NCBI GenBank assembly: GCA_020055645.1
Contig: CM034546.1
Location: 18,786,001-18,850,000, forward strand
Length of the DNA: 64,000 nt
Reading direction: 5' to 3'
Origin: Tomocerus qinae
Taxonomy: Eukaryota; Arthropoda; Collembola; Entomobryomorpha; Tomoceridae
Shown piece by piece: positions 37,320 to 49,989 of the stretch. How positions within the stretch are numbered: position 1 is the first letter of the stretch; each line of letters starts with the position of its first letter. A model generated the notes under the pieces. It saw only the letters and a list, made by a program, of their open reading frames with translations. It was not told where the DNA came from and did no database searches. A program made the translations under genes and the position numbers.

Positions 37320-38800
37320 CAATGGGACAGTGTTCTGGCTGCGAAGCTCATATTCACAATATCCAATCACTTTGTGCAAAAAATGTTCCAATTGTCTACA
37401 AAATATTTCATATTTGCAGTTTGTCAACAGACATTCATTTAGGCAATAGACAATTTATTATTTTTTGGCGTTTTACGCGATTTGTCTGGTATGCATAGGA
37501 CATTAATATCATAAAATATCTATAAAATGAAAATTTAATTTGTAGGAATTACAATAATAAATAGGATATAAAAATAAATATGCACATAAACATATAGGTA
37601 GGTATATTTACACTATTACACGTATACTATCTGAAACAAAGAAAAATTATCAGACAATCACATTTTTGTAATTATTTTTTTTCTATTGTGTTTGCAAAAA
37701 ATCGAATGTATGAATATAGTCGAAAGTAGTTAAAAAATCGTAATTGGTCTGGCGTACATGTGGAAATCTGGGTTGACGTAAGGTATAGTGGTTGCACTAA
37801 TGCCTACCAATGTTATTATTTTCATTAGGTTAGATTATGTGCCCCGAAATAGTATATTTAATTGCGCGATTTTTAAAATGTGCAAACATTGCCTTGCTTC
37901 AACCAGAATCTGTGAACGCGCACTCGTATGATATGAATTATAGTCAAAAATTCGTCCTCTAACTCATTAACAATTACTCATTAAATAATTTTACATGAAA
38001 GTATAGTCAGGGATTTGAGACCATAATTATTAGAATTTATAAAAACAGATAAACTAAGTAGCACCAGCGACCAGCATAGAGGGTTCTAAAAAATTTAGCT
38101 GGTTTGATTAGGTTAGGCTTTTAAGCTACCCTGCGTACGGGACGTGAGGGTGGTGGCTTATTAGGGTTGCATGATTACCGGCTTACCGGATCTATTAATC
38201 TCACATAAACTTGACCACTCCGTGTTTCTATTGTAAAAATAGTATTCGGCTAATGATTGTAAAATTATGTAACGTTTATTTAAAATGACATAGAGTAATT
38301 TATGTTACCTTACTTGTTTTTATTTTCACAATAAATCATGTTTTTAACAATTATCAAAAAGCTTTTCTCCTGCAACTTTAATTCAAAGTCCTAGACGAAT
38401 CTCTATATTATAATCATAGACTTGATAAAGCAATTTTACCGCGCGCGCAATGCGTGCGCGCATTTTTTAGCAAGCGCGTATGCAATGCGTATTACATAAA
38501 CCAATGGACTACACTCTGGGTAAATATTAGCTCATTTCAAAATTAAACCAAAAATTATTGACACAGAAATCTTTTGAAATTTAAGACCAGTACTGGTGGC
38601 CTAGTTATGAATAATAATATAGGTAATTGACACAAATCTTGAAAAAATTTTATGTACTAGAAGTTATACAAGAATGTGTAAATATTATGGTCAAGTGCAT
38701 AGTTGGAATGAAACTGTCACTATAATAATACGTAGTGCACATTGACTGAAACATAATACTACGTAACTACTGAAATAATTGACTAAATTTCATGAAATTG
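37320..38800. other. Intergenic; nothing recognised except a CpG-rich hairpin
   Basis: AT-rich apart from 38438-38490. There 'ccgcgcgcgc' faces 'gtgcgcgc' as an inverted pair, and 'aatgcgt' recurs. No exon-like sequence is seen. Confidence 0.5.
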
Positions 38801-38801
38801 G

Positions 38802-41139
38802 TCAATTATTTTTAATGACGCAATCGTCTGTAAAGTCAAGAGCAAAATGAACACATTTGTAATGTTTCCTTATCACTTCTTTAGTTTTGAAGTCCTTTTT
38901 GCATTCTCTACACTTTAAATTTTTTAAACTAGAATGCTTATAGACTTTATGCTTTTTCAAATCTGAGTTGCATGTTGCCACATAGTCACATCCGTCACAA
39001 GGAAATCGCCTTTTGGGAGCCTGTTTTTTTCTCGGATTATCAGATGTGATTTTAGGCATTACACGACATTTATGAGTTATTTTGTGATTCATCCGTGTGA
39101 ATTCTTTGCCACAGGTTTCACATTTGTAAGGTTTGACCTCCAAATGAATATTTCTATGTATTTCAAGAGCCCATTTTAATGCAAATCCTTTTCCACAAAC
39201 TTCACACTTATGAGGTCTATCGCCGGTATGAGTCCTTTTATGTTCTGCTAGGTTATCTGAACGAATGAATCCCTTGCCACACACTTCACATTTATAAGGT
39301 TTTTCTCCCGTGTGGATCTTGACATGCCTCGCTAAGCGACCCTTTACTGTAAATTCCTTGCAGCAAATATCACACTTGTAGTAAGACTGTTTATAATGAA
39401 TCTGCCTATGAGTTATTAAATTAATTTGCTGGACAAATCCCTTGCCACAAACTTCGCAAATGTAACGTCTTTCACCAATGTGAATCTTGGTATGCGTTAT
39501 TAGATTATTTTCCTGGGTAAATTCCTTTCCACAAACGTCGCATTTGAAAGGCTTTTCTCCAGTGTGTATTCTTCTATGGATTAGCATTTTATATTTATAA
39601 CTGAATTCAGTTCCACAAATATCGCACTTGACAGGATTTTCTACAATGCCAACTTTTCTATGTGAGTTTTTCTTCAATTTAAATCTCCTTTTTCGAATTG
39701 TAAACTTTTGAGGCCCTTTAGCTTTATGGACTATTTCCTTTAAAGTACATTCCTTCGTTTTAATCATTTTTCCACCTGCATCACGTTTGCAGAGCCTTTT
39801 CTCGCAATGGACTGCTACATGGATATTTAATTCTTGCTCCGTAGAAAATGTTTGATCACATTGGCAGCAACGTATTAGCTTGCAAATAGATCGATTTAAT
39901 TGTAAGTTCTGCTTTTCTAAATTATTAGGTAAGATTAATGTAGTTGCAGATGTCGTCGTTTCGTTTCTATTATTACCACTCTCGGATATTTGTTGATTAG
40001 GTGACATTGACGAACGGATAGAATTGATAGTTGACATTGAAAAACATGGTCTATTAAGAATATCTTCAGAACTATAAAAAATTAACATTTCCAAAAATAA
40101 CCAATTGTTTGATTTAAATATTAAAATTAAACAAAGTTACTTAGGCACATAATAATATTGACTTTACCCATTTTTAGATGATAATATTTTCTCTTTGTCA
40201 GTTGTTTTGAAATTATCGCCAAAATCGCTTTTAGTGCTGATGCTTTGGGATTTATTATCCTTATTTGTACCATCGTGAAAATTAAGTCCTGTGAATCAAA
40301 ATTACAATTTCAAAATTACTTAGCTACTAAACTATCAAAATATAGCCACCTGAAACAGCAAAGTGTTAATTTAGATATTGAATAAAATATTTTTACAACT
40401 AAAATGACCTGATAAGTCGAAAAGGATTTTTTTTTAATTTGCACTTACTTTGAAGCTTTAAAACTGGAATCAATCCTTCTTGCTTTCTGGTTTGACATGT
40501 CGAAAGGCGTTGTTTTGTCTTTCGGACATATAGATCAGTGTTTTGAGATGCATTTAGTTCATCCGCGGCTTCTTCTTCAATACAGCTGGGTTGTTCACTT
40601 TGAACTTTTATTCTTTCAAATGAGAATTCAACACTGTCAACATTAGGGTGCGGCGTAGAAGGTATAAACAATGGATCATTACTAAGATCTTGATAAACAT
40701 CTTCAGAATGAGAATCACTGGTTTCCTTTGTTGATATCTCAATTTCCTCAGAGCTATCAGTCTTGTTTTTCTTGAAATCGCAAATTGGTAATGCAGTAAC
40801 GTCCAATTTAATTAACGTCTTCTCCGAACTTTTGTGACTTGTTTTATTCTGGTCGCTATTTCCACAACGGTGAAGAATTTCTAACGAAAGAATAAAAGCC
40901 AATTCTGAAATTCTTTTTTGATAAAATTCCAAATGGTCATGAAGGTTGCTTAGTTCCACCAAGGAATCCAAGCATTTGGGACACAATGACAAATTGTGAT
41001 GGCTGTATTGGCATAATAAAACTTCTTGTGTTAATGACGAGTGCAAATATTTGCAACATAGTTCATTTAATTTTGGAGGGTAGGAGCAGCCTACGCTTTC
41101 TTCTTCAAATTCATTGAAGCATAAAACACAATTTTTCAT
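38802..41139 (-). CDS. ZAD-like / C2H2 zinc-finger protein, ten fingers
   Basis: Exons: 41139-40449, 40288-40168, 40071-38802; 2082 nt, 693 aa; phases 1 then 2. The N-terminus has a four-cysteine module (CVLCFNEF near residue 4, LCPKCLDSLVEL near 53) like the arthropod zinc-finger-associated dimerisation domain. A long acidic Ser/Thr-rich linker follows, then ten C2H2 fingers. Eight run from CCQCDQTF to CETCGKEF, most joined by TGEKP-type linkers (HTGEKPF, HTGEKPY, HTGDRPH). The last two (CDGCDYVATC, CRECKKDF) are separated by a basic spacer. Finger 8 uses Cys as its last ligand. By family knowledge this is a sequence-specific nuclear DNA-binding regulator; the target is unknown. The paralogue at 42753-44350 has the same splice sites. 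Confidence 0.9.
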
Positions 41140-41800
41140 TATGGTAATTGTTTAAGACGTTAAGATGTTTTATGAATGCCAAGTTTCCTTTTCAGCCAGC
41201 ATAATGTAAGCTCATCAGAAGAACGAATAGTAGACGACTAGACGATTGACGATAGAAAGTTTTGTATCTAAGTAAATAGAAATAAGATTTAATTAAATAT
41301 CAGAAAATTAAGACAGACCAAACAAATTCTTTAGAATGATGAAGTAAATATGAAATACATAAAATGAAATGTTAATATGTCCAAACCTGCAACTACAACC
41401 AAAAGTTTCCCCATTCCAATTTCCAATCAAGTAAACATCAACTAAATTAAAATACGCGGTATCTTTGGAACACAAGGATATTTTGTCGAGCAGTTTTCAT
41501 GTCGGAGAGCGGAAGCTAATATGCTGTGTATTTAGAAGGAGGACATGGGGGACGGTAACAGAAAATAAATTCCGTACTTAGTTAATAGTTACGGTAATAA
41601 CTGTTGTATTTGTGAACGGAAATACAAGCTTTTATTTAAGAAGTAAGTAATATGACTTTATAAAGAGACAACTAAAGGTAAAGTAAAGACAAAATGAATT
41701 GAGATGAACAAAAATGCAGTTCAGCTCACAAGGCTAATAAACGCCCATAAGTCACTGCAAGGTTAAGGTATGAATACGTTCAGATCTGAGCTTACATAAT
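41140..41800. other. Upstream region of the ten-finger gene; no gene
   Basis: No coding sequence seen. Contains the expected promoter region of the minus-strand zinc-finger gene; I see no strong TATA box. Confidence 0.5.
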
Positions 41801-41808
41801 TGCACTAC

Positions 41809-42236
41809 CAGGGTTGGGTCGTGGTTAAAACCGTTTTAACCACTTTCGGTCAAAACGGTCAAAACGGCCCGGTCAAAACGGCCCGGTCAAAACATACCCA
41901 AAAAGCGGTCAAAATGGTCAAAATGGACATAATACCCGTTTGGGGTACATTGAGACACCAAGGTAGCTATTACTGCAACAGTAAACAACAAATATAACTT
42001 TCTAAAGGTTGCAGTTAAAAATGATTAGAGTGTACCATTTTGTATTTGTATGTTAGTAGATTAGTGTTTCATTGGTTTTAGGTAATATTTCATTCTCTAA
42101 ATATTTTAAATATGCTTTGCTAGCCTAAGTAACTGTATACTGATATTTTGACCGTTTTGACCATTTTAGCCGTTTTGACCGTTTTGACCACCCGGCCCGG
42201 TCAAAATGCAAAAAAGTGGTCAATTTCCCAACACTG
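41809..42236. mobile_element. Non-autonomous hAT-type element (428 bp) with 8-bp target duplication
   Basis: The left end is CAGGGTTGGG and the right end CCCAACACTG, inverted with one mismatch. The element is flanked by TGCACTAC at 41801-41808 and again at 42237-42244, an exact 8-bp target duplication, which is the hAT signature. Inside both ends are arrays of 'ggtcaaaac' (left) and 'gttttgacc' (right), so the subterminal regions pair over a long distance. No transposase is encoded. Confidence 0.9.
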
Positions 42237-42244
42237 TGCACTAC

Positions 42245-42752
42245 ATTACACTTTGCACTGAACTGTAGTCACTTAAAATAACAATCCTACAATAACTACG
42301 GAAATAATTCAGTAGCATGTTAATACAAATTTTGACATCAAATTTATATTTTTTACATCGAATTGATAGTTAATGATTATTTTTATAATAGGCCACCAAA
42401 GCAGAGCTGCTATTGAATTTCGTACGATTTAAGTGTCAATATTTTGGTTGAATTTCAAAATTTGCTTTTACGATCGCCCTACCAGACATACATGCATAGA
42501 TATATAGGTAGATAAATTTATTGCTTTATATCAAGTCTATTACGATTATAATATAGAAGTGTCCAGCGTATTTTCTATCTGCTCTTTTAATTGCTACATA
42601 AACATTTGTATTCTGTAGTAAATTACATTAAAACAACTAATTACTGATATAAAAATATATCCAAAATACATTAGATACATAATAATTATATTTTACATAC
42701 ATTCATGTTATGACAATAATAAACTTCAAATAGATTAAACTAAATAAGTACG
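42245..42752. other. Intergenic, 3' side of the two-finger gene
   Basis: AT-rich, no gene recognised. Confidence 0.5.
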
Positions 42753-44350
42753 TCAATTTTTAAGAACACAATCATCAGAAAATTGTAGAGCAAAATGAAC
42801 ATGTTTGTAGTGCTGCTTCACCAATTCTTTGATTTTGAAATCTTTTTTGCATTCCCTACACTTAAAATGCTTAAAATTAGAATGTCTCAAGATATTGTGT
42901 TTTTTCAGGTTCCAACTTGAATATGACGCATAACCACATATATCACATTTAAAACGCTTTTCCACAGCTTGCTTTCGTTTTACAGGATTTTTACTTGAAT
43001 TATTTTTAGATTTCAATGAACGTCTATTTTTTTTAAACCGATTTGTATTCGCATAACAGTCGATTTGGTTGTCCCCCGAATGACCCCCAATGTGGACTTG
43101 TGATTCTTCTTTTGGCAATGTTGTACTACACAAGAGATCGTTGTTAGGCTGAGTTAAACGAGTGTTATTCTCTACAGCATAGGTTGCATTAGTTATATTG
43201 GATGAAGACCCTGGAATGTTTGATGCTGAAGTAGATGGAACCCGGGGAAAATCTTCCAAACTATAAAAACCCAATAATACTATACTTTGTAAATTACAAA
43301 ACAAAAGAAAACGAAACTTTTACCAATTTCCAGTAGCAGAATTTTTTCTTTTATCAGTAATTTTGAAACTATTCCCGAAATCTGATTTAGTCCACATAGT
43401 TTGTGATCTGATACTTCCGTTGGAACGATTTAAATCATCCTGATCACTTCCTATGAGTATAACTTTCCCGTCATTGCCACGAAAATTAAGCCCTGGAGAA
43501 ATTCAGAGATTAAAAATGTTTTAATGAAATAAAATTTAAATAATTAAATGATTGATTGTGACTTAGTGCTAATTAAATCTATTAACATTAAGCTTTTTAT
43601 TATTAAATTCAGATAGGAATTGAAAATTGAAACTATATTTGTACTGCTGTTAGACTGGAAGTAATAGTTTTTTATTTACATACTTTGAAGTTTCAACATA
43701 GGGACGAGTCCATTGTTTCCGGTACAACCTGAAGAAATGATTTCATTCGCCTTCGCAACGAATGAAGAATTGTCAATATTTTCAATTGTATCAACTTCAT
43801 CATTAGTTTCATCCTCAATCCTGTTGTGTTCGTCAGTGTCCACTTTTATTTTCTCTAATGTGAATTCAACAGAGTTGGCGTTGTTCGGTGTAGTAGAAAT
43901 CACCAAAGTCGGACAATTAAAATCTTTTGAATTAAAATTTATTTTTGTCTCTGATTCAATTTCCTCAGAAACTATAGTATTCTTGAAATCGCAATTTGGT
44001 AGTGAAGAAACGTCAAATTCGAGTAGGGTTGTTCCGTGGTTTGGTCTATTATAGATATTACTGCTATTTCCACGGCGATGGAGAATTTCCAACGACAGAA
44101 TAAAAACAAATTCTGCAGTTCTTTTTTGATAAAATTTCAGCTGGTCATTAAGTTCACCGAGCTCCACTAGAGATTCGAAACATTTTAAACAGAATGCTGG
44201 CATATTATTAGAACTAGATTGGCATAAAGTTTCTTGTGTTAATGACGAATGCAAATATTTGCAACAGAGTTCACGTAACTTGGGAGGGTGACAAGGTACA
44301 CCTTCTTCGTCAAACTCATTAAAACACAGTACACAGCTTGCCATTGTCAT
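42753..44350 (-). CDS. ZAD-like zinc-finger protein reduced to two C2H2 fingers
   Basis: Exons: 44350-43684, 43492-43324, 43260-42753; 1344 nt, 447 aa, with the same phases and exon order as the ten-finger neighbour. The N-terminal cysteine module is well conserved (CVLCFNEF, PPKLRELCCKYLHSSLTQE, FCLKCFESLVEL). So are SLPNCDFK and FILSLEILHRRGNS in the linker. Only two fingers remain (KCDICGYASYSSWNLKKH and KCRECKKDFKIKELVKQH). They match the last two of the neighbour, including its ending HFALxFxDDCVxKN. The eight-finger array has been lost (or was gained in the other copy). Dimerisation may be kept while DNA recognition is altered. No stop or frameshift is seen, so the gene looks intact. 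Confidence 0.88.
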
Positions 44351-44359
44351 AATTTATTT

Positions 44360-45690
44360 CAGCCTTTGCACCACCCACCTGTCAAAATATGAAAGGTTAT
44401 AATTTTTTCAATTTTGTCTTTAATATGTTTCCAATGATTAATAATGTGTGTTATAATAGTATGTAGAATGTAGATATACGTTTTATTTAAAGGAGAAAGG
44501 AAAACTATTCATTAAAATATATTCCAAATCCAAATCATAGAGTTATGATAATTATCAATTATAAATAAAATGCTCACCAAGAAGTGGATTTGTTACTGGA
44601 TAGCTAAAGCTTCTATATCGATAAAAAAAATATAGTGTGACCCTCTGGCTTCTGATGTGATGTGACACGGCAAACAACTGACAGCCGGATGATTTATTTA
44701 GGAATTATTTGTTTTTTGTTTGAATGATCTCCATTTGCTCGTCCTATGTTAAAATAGAGAATTCGCGGTGCTTTAAGAACGAATAACGAATATTTTAGAC
44801 GTCTTATAATGCCCTGTACAAAAAATTCGATACAATTTCAATGAAGTGTGACCCCCCTTTTACCTGCCTGCGAGGAGAACAGGTCACAGAGTCAAATTAC
44901 AGAGTTAGATTGTTACATTAAATCCTGAAAGTATACCATTTTCTGTCTTTAATGCACCTGAAGGGCAAACCTTTAAAATAAGAATTTTAAGTATTTTTTT
45001 ATTATTTTTTGAGAACAAAAAAGTTGAGTACGAATTCACACTGAAATGCAAGGTATGATGTGTTTTCCCTAATTCTAATTTGTAATTGGAAAAAAGTGCT
45101 GTACAAAGAATTCGATACGTAAGAATTAAGGTAATTTAAATTAAAAAAGGCAATTTTATTAAATTATATCATTAAAATGAATAAAAATAATGGTTGAGAA
45201 TATTTTTAATGTATTTGGCACACAAATTCACGACGTAATATACAATTCAAAACGTTGAATTGGGTGAAAGTTTACTTTTCGACCCAAATGTAGTTTTTGG
45301 TACTCCAATTACGTTTCGTTAATTGGAGAAAGAAACTTGGTAGGAGGTATATGAGAAATAAACTCGACAAATTTGAATTTTTCCTGTGCCACAATTTTGG
45401 TTCTATTTCCCATTTCCCATAACCTTCCACTTTTTACTTCATTATCATAAATCTTATCCACATTTCCAGTACGAAATACAGATGCACATATCCAGGAATT
45501 TGACTAAGTAGGGGCACACCTAAAAATTATAACATTTACGCGAGAAAACTTTTGGATTTTTATAGTTTTTTGACAAAAAAATTCTCTATTTCTTTGCATT
45601 TAGGGGCGGCGCCAGCTCCCCCAGTCCCCAACTCCCCCAGCCTGGATATATATAAAGGAAATGTACACAGTGGTGTATATATAATAGAAT
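44360..45690. other. Intergenic; repeat relics
   Basis: No exon-like sequence. 'tacaaaaaattcgata' (about 44817) and 'tacaaagaattcgatac' (about 45103) are a diverged repeated word. A GC-rich strip 'ggggcggcgccagctccccc' near 45603 looks like a transposon relic. Confidence 0.4.
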
Positions 45691-45695
45691 TTACA

Positions 45696-46961
45696 CTATT
45701 TTTTCATTGGGGATGATAGTTTGGCTTTGGCATACGCCGTCACGTAAAGAACATCAGTTCGGATTGTGTACTTCCTTCCTGCTTTGAGCAAGGACCCTTC
45801 ATGGAGCATATCATGTTGAAAAACTAATATCATTCCAGTTTTTGGAACAACGGGTAAAATATTTTTGTCGCTGTCTAATTTGTTTTTAAAAAAAGTCGTC
45901 TCCCCTCCTTTAAATCCTTCATTTAAATATATTTGCAAAGTGATTAAAGTTCGAGCAGAGCCATCGGGTCTCGAGTAAGCCCCATCTCGATGCATCTTGA
46001 ATTGGTTTCCGGGATCGTATCTTAAAAATCGGAGTCTCTCATTGATTTCCACCAGCTCCTTTCCTAGAAATGTTTCCGGAATAAATTCAGAAATCCTGTC
46101 CTGTAAAATCCGGACAAATTCCTTGTTGTCAATGATGCACCGAAGACTGTCTCGCTTGTCAGGATTATAAATTTCCCCTCCTTTGTGATTATTTAGAAAT
46201 GCTGTGGTGTAGCCTTCCTTTTCCGAAAACTTAATAAGATCCTTGCATTCTTGAACACTAAACACATTTTCCAAAAGAAAAGCCAACTTTTTCTCTCGTC
46301 CAATTTTTTTCAAATTTAATGACACTTTGCAGATTTGACTTTTGTCAAAATCCGGATCTAAGGCGATGGCAATGTCCCCAAGTGACTTATAAAGGTCACC
46401 GTCCTTTTCATTTTCCATTGACCTTTTTTCTATTTTAGAAGGTGAAGGTACCTGAAAATGAAGTAAATATCATTATTTCTCTTGTAATGTCCTTTTAGCA
46501 ATCACTCGCTGGCCAACAAAAGAATTATCCGACCTCAACACAATAGTGGATGCAAATACACTGTATCCAATTACAATTACACTCGCACTCCCACCAAATA
46601 TTAGTTCACCAATAATACATAAAATCCGAATTTGCACAATTTAATCCGAAAAATTAAATTTTATTAAATTTTTATTACTGGCTTAAGCTGGTATTATTGG
46701 TGACCTAATATTTGGTGGGAGTGTATACGGATTTTTACGGATACAGTGCATATATGTAAATTTCCACTTATATTTTGAGGTCGGATAAATATTTGGTCGG
46801 CCAGCGGGTGACTTCTAAAAGGACGTGCAAGAGAAATCCTCCCATATATAACAATAATAAGTGGTAAATAAGTATAACAATAATTAATCAGATAATTTTT
46901 TTAGAATGATGCACTAAGTAAAATTAATCTTTACCTTCAACAGTTGATTTGGAGTGTCCAT
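45696..46961 (-). CDS. 2-oxoglutarate/Fe(II) dioxygenase, prolyl-4-hydroxylase-like
   Basis: Exons: 46961-46935 (nine codons, MDTPNQLLK) and 46451-45696; 783 nt, 260 aa; phase 0 with GTAAAG donor and TTTTCAG acceptor. The double-stranded beta-helix core is clear: RYDPGNQF, the metal-binding HxD (H163, D165), LYLNEGFKGGETTFF-like strands, the distal His of LHEG (226) and a basic residue about ten further on (K236 in RKYTIRTD) for 2-oxoglutarate. No signal peptide or ER-retention tail is present, so it is not collagen P4H. It is probably a cytosolic or nuclear hydroxylase of the stand-alone P4H-type family; the substrate is unknown. If exon 1 is wrong, translation could begin at an internal Met in exon 2 (residue 21). 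The intron carries a MITE. Confidence 0.88.
46475..46837. mobile_element. MITE with long inverted repeats in the dioxygenase intron
   Basis: 'gtccttttag' to 'cgctggcc' (46489-46515) is mirrored by 'ggccagcg' to 'ctaaaaggac' (46798-46824). The pairing extends outward to 'atttctcttg' and inward through 'ttatccgacctcaa' and 'cactcccaccaaatattag', so nearly the whole 363 bp can fold. Ends are approximate. It fills most of the single intron. Confidence 0.85.
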
Positions 46962-46969
46962 TATGAAAA

Positions 46970-48455
46970 TTTTCCTATATAGTGTAAATAGATAGATGTT
47001 TCAACTAACGAGTTTGTTCCAATTCTATTATGGTTTTCTGCATGTTGTGTGACTATGTATTTTTAGTGGCTAGGTAGTAAAGTTAAAACGTTTCTCTAAC
47101 GCTCTGAACGTAAACAAATCGTTATCTACAAATATCACTGAAATTACCTACAAAAATTACATCATCTTCCATATACCACATTTTGTACCTAGCGTATCGA
47201 TATCTTGTGCATTTATGTAATTTAATATTGTTTCAAATATCGTACAAAAAATATCTTTGGTTTGAATAAATAGAATAGCGGCCTAGCGGTCACAAAGAAG
47301 CCAAATATATGGAAATGAAAGCATTGAACTGGGCTGCATACCAAAAGTAGACTAGGTACGGTACACGATGCGTGTACCTACCTTACCTATAGTCTGTTCG
47401 TGTTACACGAACAACAACGAACTATTGCATGATGTGAAAATCTGAACGTATATCCGTATAGTATAATATATGCAAGAACTGGGGTTATAACATGATTCTA
47501 TAAGTACTTACTTTGAGATCTATGCTTTACATGATTTATGGCCATGACTATAATTTAATTACATAATATATAATATAGGAAACTGGATCTTATTGCTAAG
47601 CTTATGCTGAAACATGTATTCGATGAACATGTTTTCCCTTACAAGACCAACTTTTCACTATTTCTTTCGTCACGGAGGTGAAGAATTTCCAACCAAACAA
47701 TTTAACGAAAAATCTGAATCAATTTTTGATAAATGCCTGATTTTAAAGTTAGCTCCTCCACCATTGGTGCATTTTTGGCAGTATAGCAAGTTATAGTGAT
47801 TGGATCAAATATGTCCTAATTAAGTCAAATTCGATTTCTAAATAATTTGAAAATTAAAATGGAGAGTAAATAGTGCGCAGACAATTGTTTCCCAAGGGTT
47901 GGTCTATCTACTATAGATTATTTTTAGCCAATATTGTACCCTATAAAAACGCTGGCCAAATACCCCAAATCGAAATTTCCATAAAACGTCTAACTAAAAA
48001 GGATCTATATGTAGAACTATATCATCTAGAATTTCAAATAATGGGGCAACCAATAATAAAATCCCTATCTCTCTTGCCAAGATTTTCCATAATTAAGATT
48101 ATTCGCTTAGACTGCTATACAAAATCCAAAATTTCAGTTAATCAATAACATAAATTTAAAAATGTCTATTTTTAATTTGATGTAATACACAATTCAGTAG
48201 TTTCTGGCTATCATAAGGAAGGATTCCTATTTGCCCTTTTATAATTTATGAATATATCCAAATCTACCTCAATTAAATATGCAGCTATGGTAAATTCAAT
48301 GTTTACTTTGTTACTAATTATGAAATTTTATTTTTATAAAGAATCCTTCTGCATAATATAATAAATAAGAAATGCCAAAATTGTAAGTAGGGATATTGTA
48401 AATATGGTTTTTATGATGCAGGTACATCGCAACTCAATGTTCCGAGAAAAGAAAA
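46970..48455. other. Intergenic; nothing recognised
   Basis: AT-rich. Two plus-strand frames (47614-47796, 47873-48148) have no domain, splice support or conserved partner, so I do not call them. Confidence 0.45.
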
Positions 48456-48458
48456 CTT

Positions 48459-49759
48459 TCAAGGCAATTTTTTATCGCAAGAGCTAATAGTCATAGGAAC
48501 CTTGTCATTAATATCAAACCCAATAGATTGAAGGTATTTCATTGTTATTTTTTCTTCTTCCTGAGTTAGATCGCCATGGTTGGACCATAGTACCCAGCCT
48601 ACTTCTCCATCATCAAAGCAATACGTGACAGTCGTAATTCTGCCTTCGTAATGTGGATAAATTACTGTTTTCATAGCTGTAAAAATACCACAAAAGTTAT
48701 ACTAAAAGGTAAAACTAATTATTAGAGATTGTACTAAGAGATTTGTTAAGAAATCCGTCACTATTAAATTAATTTCTGAAAATAAATAATACATACTGGA
48801 AATTCTGGCCACTTATTGTAATTCTGTGTAGTTTTTTTTCAAATTGCAATCATGAACTGAAAGTGGTCAATTTTCTAAATGTTGCAAAATATTTCAAAGT
48901 TGAAATAGTTGAATAAATTAAAAACTTTCGATTTTGATCTAAATTGGCCTAAATTTCAACAATGTATTTTAAAACTGATGCTGGAAAAACTCTTAAGCAT
49001 TTAAGGGATGCACTAAGCTCGGAAATAAGCAGAATTTGGGAAGTTTTCTTTGTTTTCATAAAGTCAACGTTTGGTGTAAAGGGACCTTCGATTTACAAGA
49101 TTTTCTAAGGGAAGTGTTAACACCTGTTCTTTGGACGGATTAAGGTTAACATGGTTAAAATTCGACTAATTAGTAGAGACGCAATTGCTTACCGTAACCA
49201 TTGTTGTGAATTATCGAGCAGTTTAAGGCTCCTTTGTTTCCAGCAGCTACAGCACAGACGTAATCGACCTCTTTGGTTCCATAGCCATATAAATCAATTT
49301 CCAGATGTCCTTGTAAATATTTTATAGTAGCATATGGACACATTTTAGAGTAATCTTCTTGTGCATCCACAGCCACAGCTTTTCCTTTGAGAACACTTGC
49401 AATTCGCATTCGGGCAATTTTGCTGGCAAAATGAATATGTCTTTTGTCTGTTTTATCTGCATTCGACTACAACAATATTCAAATATAAATTATATAACGA
49501 TTTATTCAGTTCATAATCAAATTGATTTAAGAAATAAGCATGCAGAATATTTCAAATGGAAAATTTCAATAATTTTACTAATTTTACTTACCCATTTGCT
49601 TTCATTGTTAGTTTTAGACGTCTGCGTGGGTGGATGATCAGCACAAATTTTAGAGTAATCCTTTGACGGCGCAGCAGTTGCTGTTGTGTACACAAATAAT
49701 ATGCCAATAAACATAACCAAAACCAATCTGCTGCCAATTCTTTGAGAAAACGACATCAT
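48459..49759 (-). CDS. Secreted six-cysteine protein, copy B (family not recognised)
   Basis: Exons: 49759-49592, 49466-49193, 48676-48459; 660 nt, 219 aa. Phases are the same as copy A at 27 kb and the last exon is the same length (218 nt). Signal peptide: LVLVMFIGILFVYTTATA. The mature protein begins APSKDYSKICADHPPTQTSK and keeps all six cysteines, plus VAAGNKGALNCSIIH and EGRITTVTYCFDDGEVGW. Exon 2 has one extra codon. Strong conservation of the core and divergence of the signal peptide fit selection on a secreted product. Function unknown. Confidence 0.87.
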
Positions 49760-49841
49760 AGATTAGATGTAAGTAGATGAAATGAAGTATACGCGGCTTC
49801 CCCAGATAAATGTTGACTATTCTAATAATTGAATGAAAATT

Positions 49842-49985
49842 CCTTTTATATTGGCCAACGAAATACTTTTTGGAAGATTACATGGATGGATAGTTTACTA
49901 TTGTAAGGCAAAAACAATAGATTTTTTTCATATAAGGCAAACCTATTGTGCAAATCAAGTATGATGATATTTAAAACGAAAAGAG
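49842..49985 (-). promoter_or_regulatory. Likely promoter of secreted protein copy B
   Basis: A TATA box (TATAAAAGG on the minus strand, 49842-49850) lies about 85 bp upstream of the start codon. Further upstream, 49890-49985 is the block conserved with the copy A upstream region (shared 'acaatagattt', 'attgtgc', 'aagtatgat'). Confidence 0.55.
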
Positions 49986-49989
49986 ATTG

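Noticed and set aside
47614-48148. Two plus-strand frames in the 47-48 kb gap
   Set aside because: No initiation context, domain or paralogue; consistent with chance frames in AT-rich DNA.
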